Assembly (NCBI GenBank): GCA_963969345.1
Contig: OZ017766.1
Span: 7,440,001 to 7,504,000 of the forward strand
From: Turbatrix aceti
Taxonomy: Eukaryota > Nematoda > Chromadorea > Rhabditida > Panagrolaimidae
Reading direction: 5' to 3'
DNA length: 64,000 nucleotides
Position numbers and translations under genes: made by a program. The stretch's first letter is position 1; each line of letters opens with the position of its first letter. The notes beneath the pieces were generated by a model that worked only from the letters and a program-made list of their open reading frames with translations, was not told the origin of the DNA and ran no database searches. Positions 10,780-24,600 of this stretch are shown one piece after another.

Positions 10780-13139
10780 TCATTTAGACGAGTGAGTGTC
10801 TCTCAAGACACGTCGAAGGATTTTGCCCGCTGCATTCTTTGGGATTTGATCTACGAAGACGACACCGCCCTTGAGCTGTTTGTAATGCGATACGCGCTCT
10901 TAAAAATTATTCAGTTACTTATGTTAGGAACAGTGCTGCAAAAAATCTAAACATGCGGGTACCCGATCCATAATTCGAAAACCGGACTAAAAAACTGAAA
11001 ATCCGTGTAATCCGAACCAAAAACCCAAAATTTCGGTATCGAGGTTCAAAAATGCAAAGTTTTGTGTTCGAAAACTCAAATTTATGCCAAATTTGAACTT
11101 ATCGCGTTTTTTTATAAAAAAAAACTAAATTTTGTATTGTTCAGTTTTTTGCAAAAATACGAAATTTTGTTAATCCAAGTTTTTTATTCCGGGTTAAAAA
11201 CCTAAATTTCCGGTATTCAGCCAAAAACCATAAATTTCGCCAACCCGTTTCAAAAAACCCAAGATTTTTGTCCTAAAACATAAATTTTATGCCAATTTTA
11301 AGATTTTTTGGCACTAATTAAAAAATTTTTTAAAGTCAGTTAAAAATTTTAAATTCAGTTTTTTTTTGGCAAAATTCGTAATTTTGTGTTGAAAAACCCA
11401 ATTTTTGATTACCCGGCGGAAAACCGAATCGGTACTGACTAAAGAGGATCTGCAAAATCCAAAAAACTGACCATTGACATAATCATGCACGTGATGATCT
11501 TCCAGGTGATCCCCGGCGCGAACGACAAATCCGACAGGTTTTTCACCGTTTTGCTCACACGGCACGCCGATGACAGCTGCATCATGAATATCCGGATGGG
11601 AAATGAGAATGTCTTCAAGCTCGGCGGGAGGCACCTGGAAGCCCTTGACCTTGATGAGCTCCTTGAGGCGATCCACGACAAAAACGTAGCCGGCGTCGTC
11701 GATGTAGCCAATGTCACCTGTCTTGAGCCATCCGTCAGGGCCGAAGGTGTGCCTGGGTATCGGATTCCCGTTTGTAGTATCCCTTCATCACCTGCTCGGA
11801 ACGAACCCATAGCTCGCCGCTTTCATTCGTGCCAAGAGGTTCTCCGGTTTCTGTATCGATGACCCGGAGTTCATAACCGGGACTCAGCATGCCAACAGCG
11901 TTTTCTGGACCTGGATGAATCAGGGAATGACAGGTGACCATCATGGACGTCTCTGTCAGACCGTAACCCTGACAAATTGATTTTACAGAAGGAATTCGAT
12001 TCTGAACCGCAGCAATGAGATCTTTTCCACTCGGAGCAGCGCCACTGAGTAAAACTTGAAGCGCGGAAAGGTCAAATTGATCGATGATCGGGTGTTTGGC
12101 CAGAGCGAGCAAAACAGGTGGCGCAAGAGTCAACCAACGGATTTTGAAGTCTTGAAGCGCTTGGCAGAGAACTTTGGTATCATATTGACTCAGAATGACC
12201 GAAGTTCGACGTTCTGCGAGGCTAGAAAGCAAAAGACCGGCGCCAAAGATGTGAAAACACGGCAAAAGCATAAGTGTCGGTTCATGATCCCTGACATACT
12301 CCGGCTGCCATTCAGAAAGTTTCGGATAACACTCAGTCGATAGAAAATGCACAAAATTGGCAATCAAAGTGCTGAAATTTCTGTTGGTGAGCTCGACGCC
12401 CTTAGGCAGACCGGTGGTGCCGCTGGAGTACGGTAGGAACAGGTCGTCTTCCGAGCGAACGTCCGATACACCTGAGAAACTCGGCGCAAGCGTGCGAATT
12501 TCGTCGAAGGAAATAGTCCCGTCGACGGGGCTATTATGGTCGAGAACGATGATTTCCTTGAGATTCGGACAACGAGATTTGATTTCAAGAACGGTTTCAA
12601 CGTTGCTCCGGAGACAAAAAACGACAGATGCTTGGTTGTCGTTCAACTGACGAACGAGTTCATCGGGTGTGAAATGATTACTCGCGGGCGAAAGTACTCC
12701 ACCGGAAAGGGTACTGCCAAGGCAGATGGATGCAAAATCAACGTGGGTGCCGAAGAAGGTGGTTGCAACATCGCCTCGTTCAAAGTTGAGCTCGTTTCTG
12801 AGAAAAGTGGCGAGGGAGTAAGAGTTGAGAAAAACGTCGTTGAAGGTTCGTTGCTTTGCTCGGTCTACGGCATCGATCTGGAGAGGAGTTTTGGTTATTT
12901 TTGGGGGATTGGAGGAGTTTTTAGAAACTTACAAAAGCGGCTTTGTGAACATTTTTCTGAGCTTCATCCCAGACAAGTTTTAGCATATTTTGCGAAAATG
13001 AACCCTCCCATGCCGGTTGTTGAGGAGCCTTGGAATAGTGCGTTGGAGGGGTCGCGGTAGCTGTCTGGGCGCTGGCGAAGCAGCGCCTGGCGCAGTGCAC
13101 CAGCTGGGGTTTGAAGATTCTGGGCTTGGATACCAGCAT
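10780..13139 (-). CDS. Acyl-CoA synthetase, 4CL/luciferase type, with a 1-nt frameshift
   Basis: ATP-dependent ligase of the ANL superfamily; it would activate a carboxylic acid to acyl-AMP and then acyl-CoA. Exons are 12933-13139, 11472-12877 and 10780-10898. About 575 residues if the frameshift is ignored, a normal length. The start has an in-frame upstream stop. The N-terminus ([14 protein letters not shown], then CARRCFAS) is Arg-rich and acid-poor, like a mitochondrial presequence. Motifs seen: [14 protein letters not shown] (A3, about residue 219), [10 protein letters not shown] (A5, about 371), [35 protein letters not shown], and at the end NAAGKILRR with the catalytic Lys. The C-terminus HSSK is not a peroxisomal SKL. 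At 11746-11752 one extra base splits the frame between ESDTQ and FGPDGWLK. Intron phases agree only if that base is removed, so it is a sequencing error or a recent lesion. Confidence 0.85.
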
Positions 13140-13199
13140 TGTGGATAGAAACAGAATTTGACAAACTCAGGTATGTAGGCAAACTGAATCAATGATGGG

Positions 13200-15868
13200 T
13201 ACTATGTACCCCACACACTCAACAATGGCAGTCAGAGGAGATCGTGTGGATGTATTATGTATACAAACCAGCACACTACAAACCACGAAATCTGTGCAAT
13301 CCGTGCAGCAGCAAAAAGTCGCCACCCAGGTTGGTTGGTTGATGAGACACAGACGCGAGACGTTTTGTTGTTTGTCGTTTGTCTTCCTGTTTTTCAACTA
13401 CACTGTAGTTATAGTTGTTGTCTTCATTTGATGTCAATCGAATAAAATGTATTTTTGACCCGGACAAAGTCCACTTCACTCTACGAACTCATTCATCCCT
13501 GCGAAGAGCGTACTTCCGTGCGTGCAAAAAAAAACAAGGACAACGACGACGCATGCGTCGTCGTTCGGATAAAAAATTGTCGTGTCGGATACATTTTTGA
13601 CCCGGTATACACATACAAAGTGCATTTCAAGTTCGTGCAAAAAAAACAACGACGACGCACACGTTTTTGTCGTCATCGTCCCACAAACAGCGTTCATGGA
13701 TAATTTCGGATAAAAAAAATTAGTCTAGGCTCAGACATCCAAGGAAGAAAATACTCACATGTTGAGATTCGAGTTGAACCGCGCATGGAAATATATTTCA
13801 CTCATCGCCTAGGAATTGAACCCTGTGCACCTGCATGGATTGGAAAGAATCCAGCCAGGGTGGTGGTGGAACGTGTGCGCGCGCACTTTTAGCCACTGGA
13901 CCATTTGCCCAGCTTTTCTATCCTTTTGTTTTCCTTCTTCACGAATTTGAAATTCAAAAATAAAAAAAATGTTTGTTTACCCATTTTTTATCGTGCTTAT
14001 CAATTTCTTACATAATTTATATAATTTTATAAAAATTATCGAAAGCAATAAAAATAAGAAGCAAAATGCACGTTTTGGTGACTACAGATATTGTTTTTTG
14101 TCCTCGAGCACACTAATTGTTGTGTATCGCTCGCTCAAAATGAGATGATCAGCAACAAATTTTCATCAGCGGCTAAGTAAGAAATTTGTTTTTTTTGTTT
14201 CTTCGTTCGACGGACAAAAAAATTTTCAGGCAGTCGTTGGTCGCCATTTGAACAAATTAACAAAATCGTTTAATTTTTTGAACGATTTTGCTCGTAAAAT
14301 TGTTGTTGCACGGATTAACTTGAAACACGGATTAGTACGCCACTGCCATTGGGGTGCGTGGATCACAAAAAGAGCAGGGTTTTGTTTTTGTGAGTCACGT
14401 GTTTTTTTTTTTGGTTTCACGCCCTTCTGAGCAGAAAAGATTGGAGAGAACTTGTTTTGTTTTACGATTAATTAAAGCGATTATTTTGTTTACACGCAAA
14501 GGAGGGAGAATTAGTAGATATTTTATTTTATGGTCATTTGACGAGATAACAAACGACACAAGACAAAAAAAAATGAGATGCAAATAGATGCTGCTCCATT
14601 GGCTGCTTTATTTAGCGTTAGACATGATGCATCTTGATTTCTGTGACTAAAGATGAATCGAAATTTTTAGGCGTCATTTTTATCGCTTCAGAAATTGCTC
14701 AAGAAATTGCGAACGAACGAACAAAAATTGAAAAAAATAGAAGCAAGAATGAAATATTTTTTTTAGAATTTGAAAAATTTTGAGATCGGAAAACAAAAGC
14801 AAAAAATAAGAAAATTTTTTTTTCATTTTTGACATTTTTGTTCACTTAATCGAACAATTTTGCCGAAAAATTTGTGAAAAAAAAAAAACCTTCAATTTGC
14901 AAAATTGAAAAAATAAAAATTTTTGATTTTTTGAAATTTAATTTTTGCTCCAAAAATTGAAATTTTGAAATTTTTTGAAGAATGCGCATCAAAGCTTTGC
15001 GTCTGCTCCGCTAAAAAATTGAAAAATCGAAAACAAACATTTTTTTCAAAAAAAACGGAGCGAACAAAAAAATAAAACAAATTTTTATTAAAAAAAAACA
15101 ATTTTTTAGTTTATAAACAGCAATTTTTTAATTTATTTTTTTTTTATTTTTTTAGTTTAAAAACAACAAAAAATTTTTTAATTTGTTTTTTTTAAATTTT
15201 TTATTTGAAAAACAACCCCATATTTTTGAGTGCTAAAATTTGATCACGGGATTTTTAACTTGAACTCGATCAAATATTTAGTAGTTTGATCTATTTACTG
15301 CTTTTTTCCTGAAACTGCGTCTTTTGCGGGTCGTTTCAACTCGTCGATGCTTCAGAGCTAATAACTGCCGATTGGGGGGCACATTACATTTACACCATAA
15401 CTGCGTGTATTATAGGATGTGATATTCACTTTTTGACACCGATATTTAGTTGTTAGAGGGCAGATGAAAGAAGTTTTATGGGGTGTCATGTTACCAACAA
15501 ACCTGCAAACCCATGTGGTATACAATAATGAGTTTTTGAAGTATTTAGATATTTACTAATGAACGTCATTGGAAATTATGTGTGAAAAAAATAGTTTTTA
15601 TTTGCATCCACATTTATATGTACATATTTTTAAAACAGGTGTGCAGGTAATTTAATGAATTACCGTAATTTTTGTTTTAACAAATAAAAAAAATTTTTTT
15701 TTAATTTAAAAAGAAATAAAAAAAAGTAAAAGAAAAAAAATTATAAAAAAAAAAATTTGAAGTCAAATCGTCCAACAATCAACTGTCATCACAACACAGC
15801 TTCCAGGAATTCGTAACCAGGGGTAAAGCGTGACGAAAGTCATGACATCCCAATTTTTTTGCAAACAC
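13200..15868. other. No gene seen; GACGAC-rich and AT-rich spacer
   Basis: 13440-13700 holds a diverged direct repeat with TTTTTGACCCGG and CGACGACGCA. 14100-15780 is extremely AT-rich. No frame with splice or domain support on either strand. Confidence 0.55.
13795..13910 (-). repeat. Possible tRNA-derived (SINE-like) sequence
   Basis: On the minus strand TGGTCCAGTGG fits a pol III A box, and GGTTCAATTCC about 70 nt later fits a B box. The stems do not pair well enough for a functional tRNA: only two or three T-stem pairs form. A degenerate tRNA-derived retroposon is possible; chance cannot be excluded. Confidence 0.3.
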
Positions 15869-16068
15869 NNNNNNNNNNNNNNNNNNNNNNNNNNNNNNNN
15901 NNNNNNNNNNNNNNNNNNNNNNNNNNNNNNNNNNNNNNNNNNNNNNNNNNNNNNNNNNNNNNNNNNNNNNNNNNNNNNNNNNNNNNNNNNNNNNNNNNNN
16001 NNNNNNNNNNNNNNNNNNNNNNNNNNNNNNNNNNNNNNNNNNNNNNNNNNNNNNNNNNNNNNNNNNNN
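15869..16068. other. Assembly gap, 200 N
   Basis: Exactly 200 N. It hides the 5' end of the transposable element that starts the next feature, so the true missing length is unknown. Confidence 0.95.
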
Positions 16069-17339
16069 TCACAAAAAAATGATATTCACCGGTAATTGAA
16101 ATGTCAATCCCAAGTAATGGACATGTCAATCGTTTCATGCAATAATAGACAAGTCCATTCCCTCGGGTTGAATAGATAAAGTCCATTATCCTTGAAAGAC
16201 AATGTCCATTCCCCAAAGCTTGGCAAAGTGTCATGAATATTCTTTCGCTGCGAATTCGTTCTGCTCTGATCCCATTCCACCCACGCGTTTTGCTACAGTA
16301 TGCCACTTCTATTTACCAACGATATCATACATATAAACAACAAATTACATTCAAACAGACAAAAAATTACGTTGTCGAGTTAACGGTCACTTGATCTGAT
16401 TGATTCGATGAGAGGGAAGCTTGAGGACGATTCCGAAGATGTCGATTTCGGCGGCGGCAATAACATTGGCATCCTAAAAAATGAAAATACTTCATGAAAA
16501 AAATGGTCTTGAGGTGCATGACATGTGTTTTTCTAACAAGTTGTATAGTAGTGCTTTGGCAAGGCATGCAGTTTTGAAACGCCGTAATCAACAAATCTCC
16601 ATCCAATCGTCATCAACCTATTTTTCCCCAAACTCAAACGCCAACCTCAAAATACTAACAACACGCAGAATCAAAACCACAACATTGCCAACTGACGACT
16701 ATACGGTTTTGTTAGAAAAACACATGTCATGCAAACCCCAAACAGTAAATATTACCCGAGCAAAATTCTTACCATGGTTGAAGTCAATCAACAATTCGTC
16801 TATGTAGCACAGCCGTTGACGGCGAGCAGAAAATATACGACGGAGGGAAACAACATAGCAGCAAAGCACTTATAAACAAACACAATTGAAAACATGAATG
16901 AAAACGATAGGACAAAAATTATTATAATTTTAAGTTCATAATGCGAGAATGCGCAAAAAATCGCGCCGAGAATCACGATAACAAGAAAAAATGACAAAAG
17001 CTCGTTTTCGACTTTTGTCATTTTTTCAAACCCATCGCCACAAACACTTGCAAATTATTTTGCATTTGTTATTGTTTTTGATTATCAATAAGTCCTTTCA
17101 ATTTAATGGACATTTTTCATTTAAAACACACATGCAAATTAGTTTGCTGCTGTTTTTGTTTTTTCGAGGGTCAAAATCTTTTCAATATAAAAGACATTTT
17201 CCATTTCTCAAATTTTGAATTTTGTCTTTTACGGGTAAAAGTTTTTTTCGAGAATTAATGGATTTTGTCCATTGCGGGTAATGAATATCGATACAAATTT
17301 TTTAATGGAACATGTCCATTCGAGTCATTTTTTTGTGAG
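16069..17339. mobile_element. TIR element family 'CTCAC', copy 1
   Basis: Nearly identical to 23423-24708. The left end is masked by the gap (TCACAAAAAAATGA is visible) and the right end is TCATTTTTTTGTGAG. The interior holds a short conserved + strand frame and a minus-strand hydrophobic frame. No transposase found, so it is non-autonomous. Confidence 0.75.
16481..16807 (+). CDS. Short basic ORF carried by the CTCAC element
   Basis: A 108-codon frame, almost identical in the copy at 23836 and with a shorter relative at 35790. All three contain LA(R/K)HAVLKRR soon after an MC dipeptide. Function unknown. In the core motif four of five differences from the 35790 copy are silent in this frame, hinting at past coding constraint. 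Confidence 0.3.
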   Translation: MKILHEKNGLEVHDMCFSNKLYSSALARHAVLKRRNQQISIQSSSTYFSPNSNANLKILTTRRIKTTTLPTDDYTVLLEKHMSCKPQTVNITRAKFLPWLKSINNSSM

Positions 17340-18570
17340 CACGCATGCATTTTTTTCTAAAAAAAATGGAAGAAAAAGATTTTCCCAAAAATTTTGGCCG
17401 ATTTCCAATTTTTTTGAAAAAAAAATGTATTCGGCATGCAAGCAACTTCACCGCTTTTTGAGGTATCATAAAAATTCTTCCGTATTTTATCTGGACTTCA
17501 TCCGACCGGATATGAAGTTCGTAAATCATTGCCGTAGTCGACGACAGCTCGCATAACAACTTTTGCGTTCTAGTCCAGAAAAATATTCCGAACGCTCTTT
17601 TTTTTTGCTTTTTACATGTGCCGTCGCTTCTTCCTTGTCAGGAAGCGTTCGGTTTTTGATGAAAAATATTTTTTTTATTTTATTTTTTTTAATCAAGTGG
17701 TGCTTGCTTGCCGGCGTTTGTCAGTAAGCCTAGTACTCGTGATTGAAAAAAAAGAAAATTTTTGAAAAAAAAAATTTAAGAGGAAGCCGGAATTTGTATG
17801 TATTATAACTTGCTGTCAAATTTTTTTTGAAAAAAAAAATACAGGTGCGGAAGACAAAAAAATGCCCACGTCGGATGCATTTTTTTTGACTGTTCCCGGG
17901 CAACGCGACATCAAACAAGAGTGATTGTTATGCTGTTAGATGTATGTATGTTTACGTGGTTTACACTTTCATGGAAGCTTTCAAGTCAGGTCAGTTGAGC
18001 CAATCGACCATGGCAATCTGAGGTTAAAATTGTTGGACGGAACCAGTTGGCAGTCGTCGTCAACTTTCTGGCCGGGAGTGGTGGGCGGGACCATTTTATT
18101 TTTTTTCCGGATGAGGGTTCATCTTTATCTCCCACAATTTTTCCACAAGAACACAACTCGTCGGCCGGCATCAGTTTTGTTTTTTGAGTCTTCAACCAAC
18201 GTCCGACCAACTTTTTTCACTCGTTGGTTGGTTATTACACAGGACCCGAGTACTATTACTATTACCCGGGTTGCTTCATCGTTTGCCACTTAATTTCTGC
18301 GCTGCTACTCGGCATCCTACCCTTGAGAGACGAGTCGAGACTCGACTTATGTAGTATATGTAAGAAGCGTGTTTGAGTCTCTCCTCTCCTCCCCCTTTTT
18401 CCTTATACCCCCCCAAAGTCGTCGTCACGTTTGTCTGCTCTCCTTGAATAGAATAGGTCGTCGGCCCGCGACCGGAACGGAACGCAACGGACACGGCCCA
18501 GGCCTTGTCCTGCTTCCTGCCTGCCTGCCACCCGCCATCCAGCCATCCACCCTGCCTGCGTGGCCCGTAA
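17340..18570. other. No gene seen; upstream region of the ion channel gene
   Basis: AT-rich spacer becoming GC-rich at 18.45-18.57 kb, just before the channel's first coding exon, where a promoter or 5' UTR would lie. No definite TATA box recognised. Confidence 0.45.
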
Positions 18571-18659
18571 TGGCGGCAGGTGAAAATTTTTGTCTGACAG
18601 AATTTCAGTCATGGTACCATGAACCAAAAAAAATCGGATGCCGGTCGACAACAACAACG

Positions 18660-21600
18660 ATGGTAATGCTATCCCTCCTCGTGCTTCTAACCTCCATAAA
18701 ACCTGCCATCTACGGCGCCCACGCTGCCCACGACCTACCCGCTATCCTCAGGAATAATCCAGACTACGATAAAGAAGAAATCCCAACCCATGATGAGCGT
18801 AAGTTGCTCTCGGTAAAAAGTTGTTAGCTGCCCAAATTAGCATAATTTAAGAGTCAGGAATTTACGATGGTGTTTGCGCTTTTTGTTTTCCAATTATCTT
18901 CCGTAAAAAAATGGAAAAATGCCAAAAAAAAATTTTTTTGAACTTTTATACAATCGTTCTAAAATTTATGAAAGCTACCGTAACAAATTTTTACCTGACT
19001 TAAAAAATTTTTTGACAACTGTTATCAATTTTTTCTTGTTTTTTGCCATTAAAAACCCAAAAAATCATCATTTATGAGTATTCCGAAAAAAATAAGAACT
19101 CAAAAAGTGTTATTCGAGCAATTATACAAGATCATAAAATTATGTTTTTTAGTGTTTTTCGAACCACAAAAATTTATATGTAACGATGTCTTTTTGAGTC
19201 AAAAATAAAATTCGCTTTTGACATTGCCGGCGCTATCAGTTGTCGAAGCATCAATTTTTTTTTATTTTATAAATACATCAAATACATATTTTTTTGCGTT
19301 ATTTTTTGGCGAACATGTTTTTTTACTAACGCGTCGAACGGGAGCGGGAGTCGAGTCGAGTCGGGACAAGACAAGACAAGGGCAGCAACTTAGTCTGTCT
19401 CGCCGCTTCTGTCGATGGCACGACCGGCCAATGATGATACACAGTTCGCAAAAAAACAACAAAACACATAGTATGTATCCCAAAAACATTCTGGGAATAC
19501 GTATACGTCGTCAGATACAATCTCCCGTTATGACAGTGCGTCGTGTCCGTTGTTGTACATACAGTAGTGGCCAAAAGTTTATGACATTGATGCTTTTTCG
19601 CTGCTACCTGAGTCAAAAGCGTGCGATCCGGTTCAAATTTTTTTTCAAAAAAGTATGCTAGTACACTGTTAAAATAAGCCACTTACTGTCCTTGGGCACA
19701 GTATATTGGTTACCGTAACGGACGATGACAATTTTCCTCAAAAGTCATTATTTTGTAATCAGTTCAGTTTTAATTTTTTATTACTAGGTAAAACGCTCTG
19801 TTATGCTTCTTAGTTATTATTTTGTGTTTCCAAAGTGTTTAGAAGAAAGATTGTTCAAAGACCGCTCATGAACAGCGTTTGGGATCCCTCGAAAAGGGTC
19901 GCCAACGAAGGGTACTGCGCGCATACGCGCGGGTCAGTTTAGCGTCGCAAATATGGCCGGCAATTGAACAGTAAAAATCTGCAACGTTCAAAAAAGTTCA
20001 ACCGTGGACTGAGATGAGTAAAAATATTAGTTTGGGGCAGATTGCAAAAAAAATTCATATTCAAAGGTCGTCGGTCATGTCTTCGATATTGTACCCCAAC
20101 ATCATTTGCCTTACGAAAAACCCGGGATTGAACGGGTACTGACGTGTATCGGGTAGAATATGTTTGATAAGACTATGCGCAATCTAATCAAGCTCTATAT
20201 TGCTATACGCAACCCTCCAGTCTCTTGGAATTTTGCTTGACAAATAAACATAGCATTTCGGAAATCTCATCATAGTACAAACAAATTGCACTGGGGTCCA
20301 TATTGTGTTAAATTTGTTTTTACATGCTTTATTTAACCGATGTATGTTATTTTGAAGCTTTTTGTTTTTTTTACTCAGGTTCTGTGAGAATTCGGTATCG
20401 TTCATACAACACGAATTTCACAAATCGTTATAAGTGAATGTTAGGCAGAATTCCAAGAGACTGGAAGGTTGCATATGGCAATATATAGCTTGATTGGACT
20501 GCCTACGGTCTTGGCAAACATATTCTAAGCGATACACGTCAGTACCCACTCAATCCCGGGTTTTTCGTAAAACAAATGATGTTGAGGTCTAACACCGAAG
20601 ACATGACCGACGACCTTTGGAGATGAATTTCTTTTACCATTTGCCCCAAACTAATATTTTTACTCATCTCAGTCCACGGTTGAACTTTTTTGAACGTTGC
20701 AGATTTTTACTGTTCAATTGCCGGCCATATTTGCGACGCTAAACTGACCCGCGCGTATGCGCGCAGTACCCTTCGTTGGCGACCCTTTTCGAGGGATCCC
20801 AAACGCTGTTCATGAGCGGTCTTTGAACAATCTTTCTTCTAAACACTTTGGAAACACAAAATAATAACTAAGAAGCATAACAGAGCGTTTTACCTAGTAA
20901 TAAAAAATTAAAACTGAACTGATTACAAAATAATGACTTTTGAGGAAAATTGTCATCGCCCGTTACAGTAATCAATATACTGTGTTTCAGGACAGTAAGT
21001 GGCTTATTTTAACAGTGTACTAGCATACTTTTTTGAAAAAAAATTTGAACCGGATCGCATGCTTTTGACTCAGGTAGCAACGAAAAAACATCAATGTCAT
21101 AAACTTTTGGCCACTACTGTAGATAGTAGCGTTGGGGTGTCAACTGCGTCCCGAGGGTGTAATTTCCGATTTGCTGCTAATACGGAACCTCGAACTTCTT
21201 CGAAGGACAAAAAACGAAGGGCGTTTGACCCCCCCTTTTTTTTGCACTTCAAAAAAATGGGGTTACCGGAAAAACCAAAAAAATTCGGAACAGATGACAT
21301 CAATGAAAAAAAATTTAAAAAAAAAAATTGATTTGCAGATAGACCAACCGTCGTGACAATATCAATGTACATAGAAGGCATGACGTCGTTTCGAGCGCAG
21401 TCAAACGACTTTGGCATCGATATATACTTCCAGGAAAGGTGGCACGATAAAAGACTAGCGCACAATGGCACCAAACGGATCCTTATCAAGGATGCTCATG
21501 TTTTCAATCATATCTGGCATCCTGGTGAGTTTTGGATTTTTTAAGGATAAAAAAACTGGAAAGGAATTTTTTTTATTTTTTTGTATTTTTTTTCAGCTGA

Positions 21601-24600
21601 AAATTTGGTGACAATTTTTTTGAATGGAAAATTTTTTTTAATTTGAAAATTTTTTTTTTTACATTTTTTTTTTGCGTTGAAAACAGTTCCAAATGTATTT
21701 TTTCATTTTTCCATATTTTTGCTTTGAAACGTGCTAAAAATGCATTTTTTTCATTTTTTTTCAAAAAAATGCTGTCACACGCATTTTTTTTGAAAAAAAG
21801 TTTCTTGATCAATGTTGTTTTTTTGGTGGACATCTTGTGGCATTTTAGTCCTGTGACATTTCCAAATGCATCTCGATTTTCAAATCTCACGTTTCTAATG
21901 TTTGCAAAAATTTCCGGAAACTGGGAAAAAAGTACACTGGCTTAGAACGCTTTTGCGAGTGGGATAAAAATTTGCGAGGCTTCCGGGGTAGTTAATTACT
22001 CCGGGAACTATTCACATAAATAATATTGCAGATATGTACTTTGCAAATGCCCGTACTGCCAACTTCCATGAAGTCACGTCTCCCAACTTTTTGGGTACGT
22101 TTTTACTACGTTTTTGTGCACTTTGACCAAATTTGATCTTTTACTACACCCCTGATTTTTTGAGAATTTGTCTTGTCGGCTGATTTTGATTCTTTTAAAA
22201 TTTATTATGTAAAAACATTTATGTGCGTACATAAATATTTTCTTTTTCAGTGTGGCTGTATCCCAATGGAACACTTTTTTACGACTGTAGGTAAGTGTGT
22301 AACTTGTCTTTCTTTGAACGTGCATACATTTATATTTATTTACCTGCCCCGGATATACATATTTAACTTTATGAGTGATCGTAAATTTATGTATATATCA
22401 CACACCCCATTCTTGTATGTACTACCGTATCAATTTTGGCGGGGGTATGATGTAGCCATCCGTTGTGCTCTCAGGCGCCCAATCAATTTTTTTTTACTCA
22501 CGGCACTGACTTTTATGCCAAAAGTTTAGTGCAGAAAAAAATGCACATTCAACATTTTTGCAATTTTTTGGGGCAATTATTTTTTTTGAGAGTTCTTACA
22601 AAAAGTACATCCGAAAACCAAGAAAAAGAAGAGATTCCATGATTGCCTGCCAGACCTGCACCTTGGCCCGAAGCAGCCTGCGGCATGCCGTTGAGGGACA
22701 AGGGACTAAAAAAACACAAAAAGTGGCGTGGAAACACGAAATTTTTCTGGTCGTCCAAAACAGCACCAAAACCCCAAAAAAAGGAAAAAAAAGGATAAAA
22801 ACATTAGATTACATCACTTTTTTCTCGCGTTTTTTCAGGATATCGCTCACCGTAATTTGTATGCTCAACCTCGCCAGGTGAGGCTATTTTCTGTTTGCAT
22901 GACAAAAAATATAGTAAACAGGATAATTGTTGCCGTTGTGTTTCAGATATCCTCTAGACTCGCAAAGCTGTCATTTAAGAATTCTATCATGTAAGTAATT
23001 TTTTTGTCTTCTCGTCCAAGTTGTTGTCTTTTTTTTTTATGGCCTTCTCGGGAGTCAAGCGCATTTGACCACAATTACCCCATCGGGACTGACTGAATTT
23101 AAATAAAATCATAATTGAATAATTTATCTCACAGTCTGCAAAAAATATCCCAGTCAGTCGGGAGTAATGAAAGAAAGTTGTATTATACTTAATGAAAACG
23201 ACATGAAACATACCGTAATCTTAGCCTGATCTCTCAACTTTTCTCACTCACTCAGGTGAACGGTCAGGTCAGAGTTGTCGTAAATCTGAAATTAAAGGAT
23301 GCAATTCTACGCGTATGCATTGATGACTTTTTGCGCAGTTTATGTATTTATAGAATGCTGACTTGCAGACAAACAGAAGGTTTATGTATCGATAAACAGA
23401 CAAAAAGAAGTGAAAGTGTCTACTCACAAAAAAATGATATTCACCGGTAATTGAAATGTCAATCCCAAGTAATGGACATGTCAATCGTTTCATGCAATAA
23501 TAGACAAGTCCATTCCCTCGGGTTGAATAGATAAAGTCCATTATCCTTGAAAGACAATGTCCATTCCCCAAAGCTTGGCAAAGTGTCATGAATATTCTTT
23601 CGCCGCAATTTCGTTCTGCTCTGACCCCATTCCACCCACGCGTTTTGCTACAGTAGGTCATTTCTATTTACCAACGATATCATACATATAAACAACAAAT
23701 TACATTCAAACAGACAAAAAATTACGTTGTCGAGTTAACGGTCACTTGATCTGATTGATTCGATGAGAGGGAAGCTTGAGGACGATTCCGAAGATGTCGA
23801 TTTCGGCGGCGGCAATAACATTGGCATCCTAAAAAATGAAAATACTTCATGAAAAAAATGGTCTTGAGGTGCATGACATGTGTTTTTCTAACAAGTTGTA
23901 TAGTAGTGCTTTGGCAAGGCATGCAGTTTTGAAACGCCGTAATCAACAAATCTCCATCCAATCGTCATCAACCTATTTTTCCCCAAACTCAAACGCCAAC
24001 CTCAAAATACTAACAACACGCAGAATCAAAACCACAACATTGCCAACTGACGACTATACGGTTTTGTTAGAAAAACACATGTCATGCAAACCCCAAACAG
24101 TAAATATTACTCGGGCAAAATTCTTACCATGGTTGGAGTCAATCAACAATTCGTCTAAGTAGCACACTGTGCTAAGCACAGCCGTTGACGGCGAGCAGAA
24201 AATATACGACGGAGGGAAACAACATAGCAGCAAAGCACTTATAAACAAACACAATTGAAAACATGAATGAAAACGATAGGACAAAAATTATTATAATTTT
24301 AAGTTCATAATGCAAAAATGCGCAAAAAATCGCGCCGGGAATCACGATAAGAAGAAAAAATGACAAAAGCTCGTTTTCGACTTTTGTCATTTTTTCAAAC
24401 CCATCGCCACAAACACTTGCAAATTATTTTGCATTTGTTTTTGTTTTTGATTATCAATAAGTCTTTTCAATTTAATGGACATTTTTCATTTAAAACACAC
24501 ATGCAAATTAGTTTGCATCTGTTTTTGTTTTTTCGAGGGTCAAAATCTTTTCAATATAAAAGACATTTTCCATTTCTCAAATTTTGAATTTTGTCTTTTA

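Noticed and set aside
22636..22705. GC-rich island in a ligand-gated channel intron
   Set aside because: Looks exon-like in composition, but the channel exons are complete without it and no consistent splice pair exists.
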